Positions 62,423-64,000 of a stretch of 64,000 nt of DNA are shown here, one piece after another. Position 1 is the first letter of the stretch. Each line of letters starts with the position of its first letter. Origin of the DNA: Pseudomonas lurida (lineage in GTDB: Bacteria > Pseudomonadota > Gammaproteobacteria > Pseudomonadales > Pseudomonadaceae). The stretch is from the NCBI RefSeq assembly GCF_002563895.1, contig NZ_PDJB01000001.1, forward strand, positions 5,439,501 to 5,503,500, written 5' to 3'. The notes below the pieces were generated by a model that was not told where the DNA came from, made no database searches, and saw only the letters and a program-made list of their open reading frames with translations. Both the position numbers and the translations under genes were made by a program.

Positions 62423-63895
62423 TTAGCGGAACGGCGGCTCGTCGAAGCTGCGCAGTTTGCGCGAGTGCAGCGAGTTGAGTTCGGTGCGCAGCAAGTCCAC
62501 CGCCTCGATGCCGATCTTCAAGTGCTGGCTCACCGCACGTTCATAGAACGCGTTGGCAGAACCTGGCAGCTTGATTTCGCTGTGCAGCGGTTTGTCCGAC
62601 ACGCACAGCAACGTGCCATACGGCACCCGCAGGCGATACCCCTGGGCGGCGATGGTGCCGCTTTCCATGTCCACGGCCACGGCGCGGGACAGGTTGATCA
62701 ACGGGCGCTCCTGGGCCCAGCGCAGTTCCCAGTTGCGGTCGTCGTAGGTCAGTACGGTGCCGGTGCGCAGGCGTTTTTTCAGCTCTTCGCCTTTTTCGCC
62801 GGTGACGTTGGCGGCCGCTTGCTGCAAGGCCAACTGCACTTCGGCCAACGCCGGGATCGGGATGTTCGGCGGTACCACGCGGTCGAGAATCCCGTCGCGG
62901 CGCATATAGGCATGAGCCAGCACGTAGTCGCCGATCGTCTGGGATTGGCGCAGGCCGCCACAGTGGCCGATCATCAGCCAGCAATGCGGACGCAGCACGG
63001 CCAGGTGGTCGGTGATGTTCTTGGCATTGGACGGGCCGACGCCGATGTTCACCAGGGTCACGCCGTGGCCATCAGTGGCCTGCAGGTGATAGGCCGGCAT
63101 CTGGTAACGGTGCCACACCACGCCAGCGGCAATGGCGGACGCTTCACCGTGGTCCATGCTCTTGTCGATCACCACGTTGCCCGGCAGCACCATGCGGATG
63201 AACCGCGGGTCGCTGCGCAGTTGCTCCAGGCCATGCAGGATGAACTGGTCGACATAACGGTGGTAGTTGGTCAGCAGGATCCACGGCTGCACATGGCGCC
63301 AGTCGCTGCCGGTGTAATGCACCAGCCGGCGCAGGGAGAAGTCCACACGGGCCGCATCGAACAGCGCCAGGGGCAGCGGGTCGGTGTTTTCCCAGTCGTA
63401 CAGGCCGTCGGCGATGCCATCCGTTGCGGCCGACAGGTCGGTGCTGGGGAACACGCGAGCCAGGGTCGCGGCGGTCACACCGGAGCCGGCCAGTTCATCG
63501 CCCTGCTCCACCACGTACGGGTAGGGAATGTTCTGCTGGCTGACGCCGACTTCCACCGTCACGGTGAAGTCGTGCATCAGCGGCACCAATTGCTCCAGCA
63601 GGTACTTACGGAACGCCGCAGGATGGGTGACGGTGACGCTGTAGGTCCCCGGCAACTGGACTTTGGCATACGCCCGAGTGGTCTGTGGGACTTCGCCGTG
63701 GCAGTGGTAAGTCAGGCGCAGTTCCGGGTAACGAAACAGCGCACGTTGTTCGGCGTCGGGCTCGACGCGGTCTTTGAGGTATTGCTTGAGGGCTTGATTG
63801 AGCGCGCCAGTGGCACGCTCATGCAGGGCCGCCAGCCGATCCACGGCTTCTTCAGCGGTTTGCACGACAACAAAAGCTTCGGTCACGGTAAGCAT
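62423..63895 (-). CDS. amn: AMP nucleosidase
   Basis: 490 residues. The N-terminal AMP nucleosidase-specific domain ([26 protein letters not shown]) is followed by the phosphorylase-like catalytic domain with [51 protein letters not shown] and [31 protein letters not shown]. It splits AMP to adenine and ribose 5-phosphate. An in-frame GTG three codons downstream has AGGA 8 bases before it and could be the true start (63886). Confidence 0.94.
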   Translation of the reverse strand: MLTVTEAFVVVQTAEEAVDRLAALHERATGALNQALKQYLKDRVEPDAEQRALFRYPELRLTYHCHGEVPQTTRAYAKVQLPGTYSVTVTHPAAFRKYLLEQLVPLMHDFTVTVEVGVSQQNIPYPYVVEQGDELAGSGVTAATLARVFPSTDLSAATDGIADGLYDWENTDPLPLALFDAARVDFSLRRLVHYTGSDWRHVQPWILLTNYHRYVDQFILHGLEQLRSDPRFIRMVLPGNVVIDKSMDHGEASAIAAGVVWHRYQMPAYHLQATDGHGVTLVNIGVGPSNAKNITDHLAVLRPHCWLMIGHCGGLRQSQTIGDYVLAHAYMRRDGILDRVVPPNIPIPALAEVQLALQQAAANVTGEKGEELKKRLRTGTVLTYDDRNWELRWAQERPLINLSRAVAVDMESGTIAAQGYRLRVPYGTLLCVSDKPLHSEIKLPGSANAFYERAVSQHLKIGIEAVDLLRTELNSLHSRKLRSFDEPPFR

Positions 63896-63952
63896 CCTGT
63901 GTTCTGACTTGCAGGCCTTTATCTTGCCTGTATCCCAGCGGGAATGCGATCA

Positions 63953-63983
63953 ATGTGGGCGCCGGGCTTGCCCACGATGGCGT
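63953..63983. repeat. REP half-element at window edge
   Basis: ATGTGGGCGCCGGGCTTGCC and following bases resemble a single REP arm upstream of amn; a partner may lie beyond the window. Confidence 0.55.
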
Positions 63984-64000
63984 TGGTCCAGTCATCCATT

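Overview
This window is chromosomal DNA from a Pseudomonas, almost certainly of the P. fluorescens group. The base composition is GC-rich. Nearly every larger intergenic gap carries the Pseudomonas REP motif (TGTGGGAGCGGGCTTGC and its inverse). Gene order also fits: radA - mscL - fpr - LuxR solo (ppoR) - rlmG - cioBA matches the order I recall for P. putida, and a complete hasI-S-R-A-D-E-F haem acquisition locus is present. I saw no rRNA, tRNA, prophage, insertion sequence, integrase or CRISPR array. The window reads as core genome with several accessory metabolic blocks.

Layout. 1-0.84 kb: 3' part of glyA. 1-4.4 kb (minus): a pyruvate/peptide transporter (btsT/cstA family) with its small partner yjiX and the GTPase yjiA. 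4.6-6.4 kb: a PilZ protein and radA. 6.4-8.6 kb (minus): periplasmic catalase katB with ankB, separated by a very strong hairpin. 8.9-12.5 kb: mscL, fpr, the orphan quorum-sensing receptor ppoR with a lux-box-like palindrome, and rlmG. 12.5-15.2 kb (minus): cyanide-insensitive bd-type oxidase cioA-cioB plus a 55-residue third gene, with a perfect ANR/FNR box upstream. 15.5-16.7 kb: an MFS exporter. 16.8-20.5 kb (minus): three-subunit molybdenum aldehyde oxidoreductase (paoABC type). 21.2-23.6 kb: purine permease and trmA.

23.7-34.3 kb is the Has system on the minus strand: ECF sigma factor HasI, anti-sigma HasS, TonB-dependent receptor HasR, haemophore HasA, and the type I secretion apparatus HasD-HasE-HasF. 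Haem-loaded HasA binding to HasR should signal through HasS to HasI, and a Fur-like box precedes hasI. Two structural features stand out. An ~880 bp non-coding block of structured repeats, including a four-copy REP tandem array, lies between hasS and hasR. Three tandem stem-loops lie between hasA and hasD.

34.4-40.1 kb is a quinate/shikimate catabolic island: type II dehydroquinase, NAD-type quinate/shikimate dehydrogenase, TetR regulator, the QuiC dehydroshikimate dehydratase-HPPD fusion, and an MFS transporter. Both of its outward promoters carry a 15-bp palindrome resembling the PcaR operator of protocatechuate genes. This would tie the pathway to its end product.

40-64 kb is mixed housekeeping: DMT transporters, YpfJ zinc peptidase, hydrolases, TesB, a deacetylase-family protein, a YhiN flavoprotein, RhlE and HrpB helicases, two Lrp-type regulators, a DnaQ-like exonuclease, a NYN nuclease-fold protein, FieF, RluE, AMP nucleosidase, and several exported proteins of unknown function.

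All functions are assigned by reading motifs in translated sequence and by recalled family knowledge. No database search was run.
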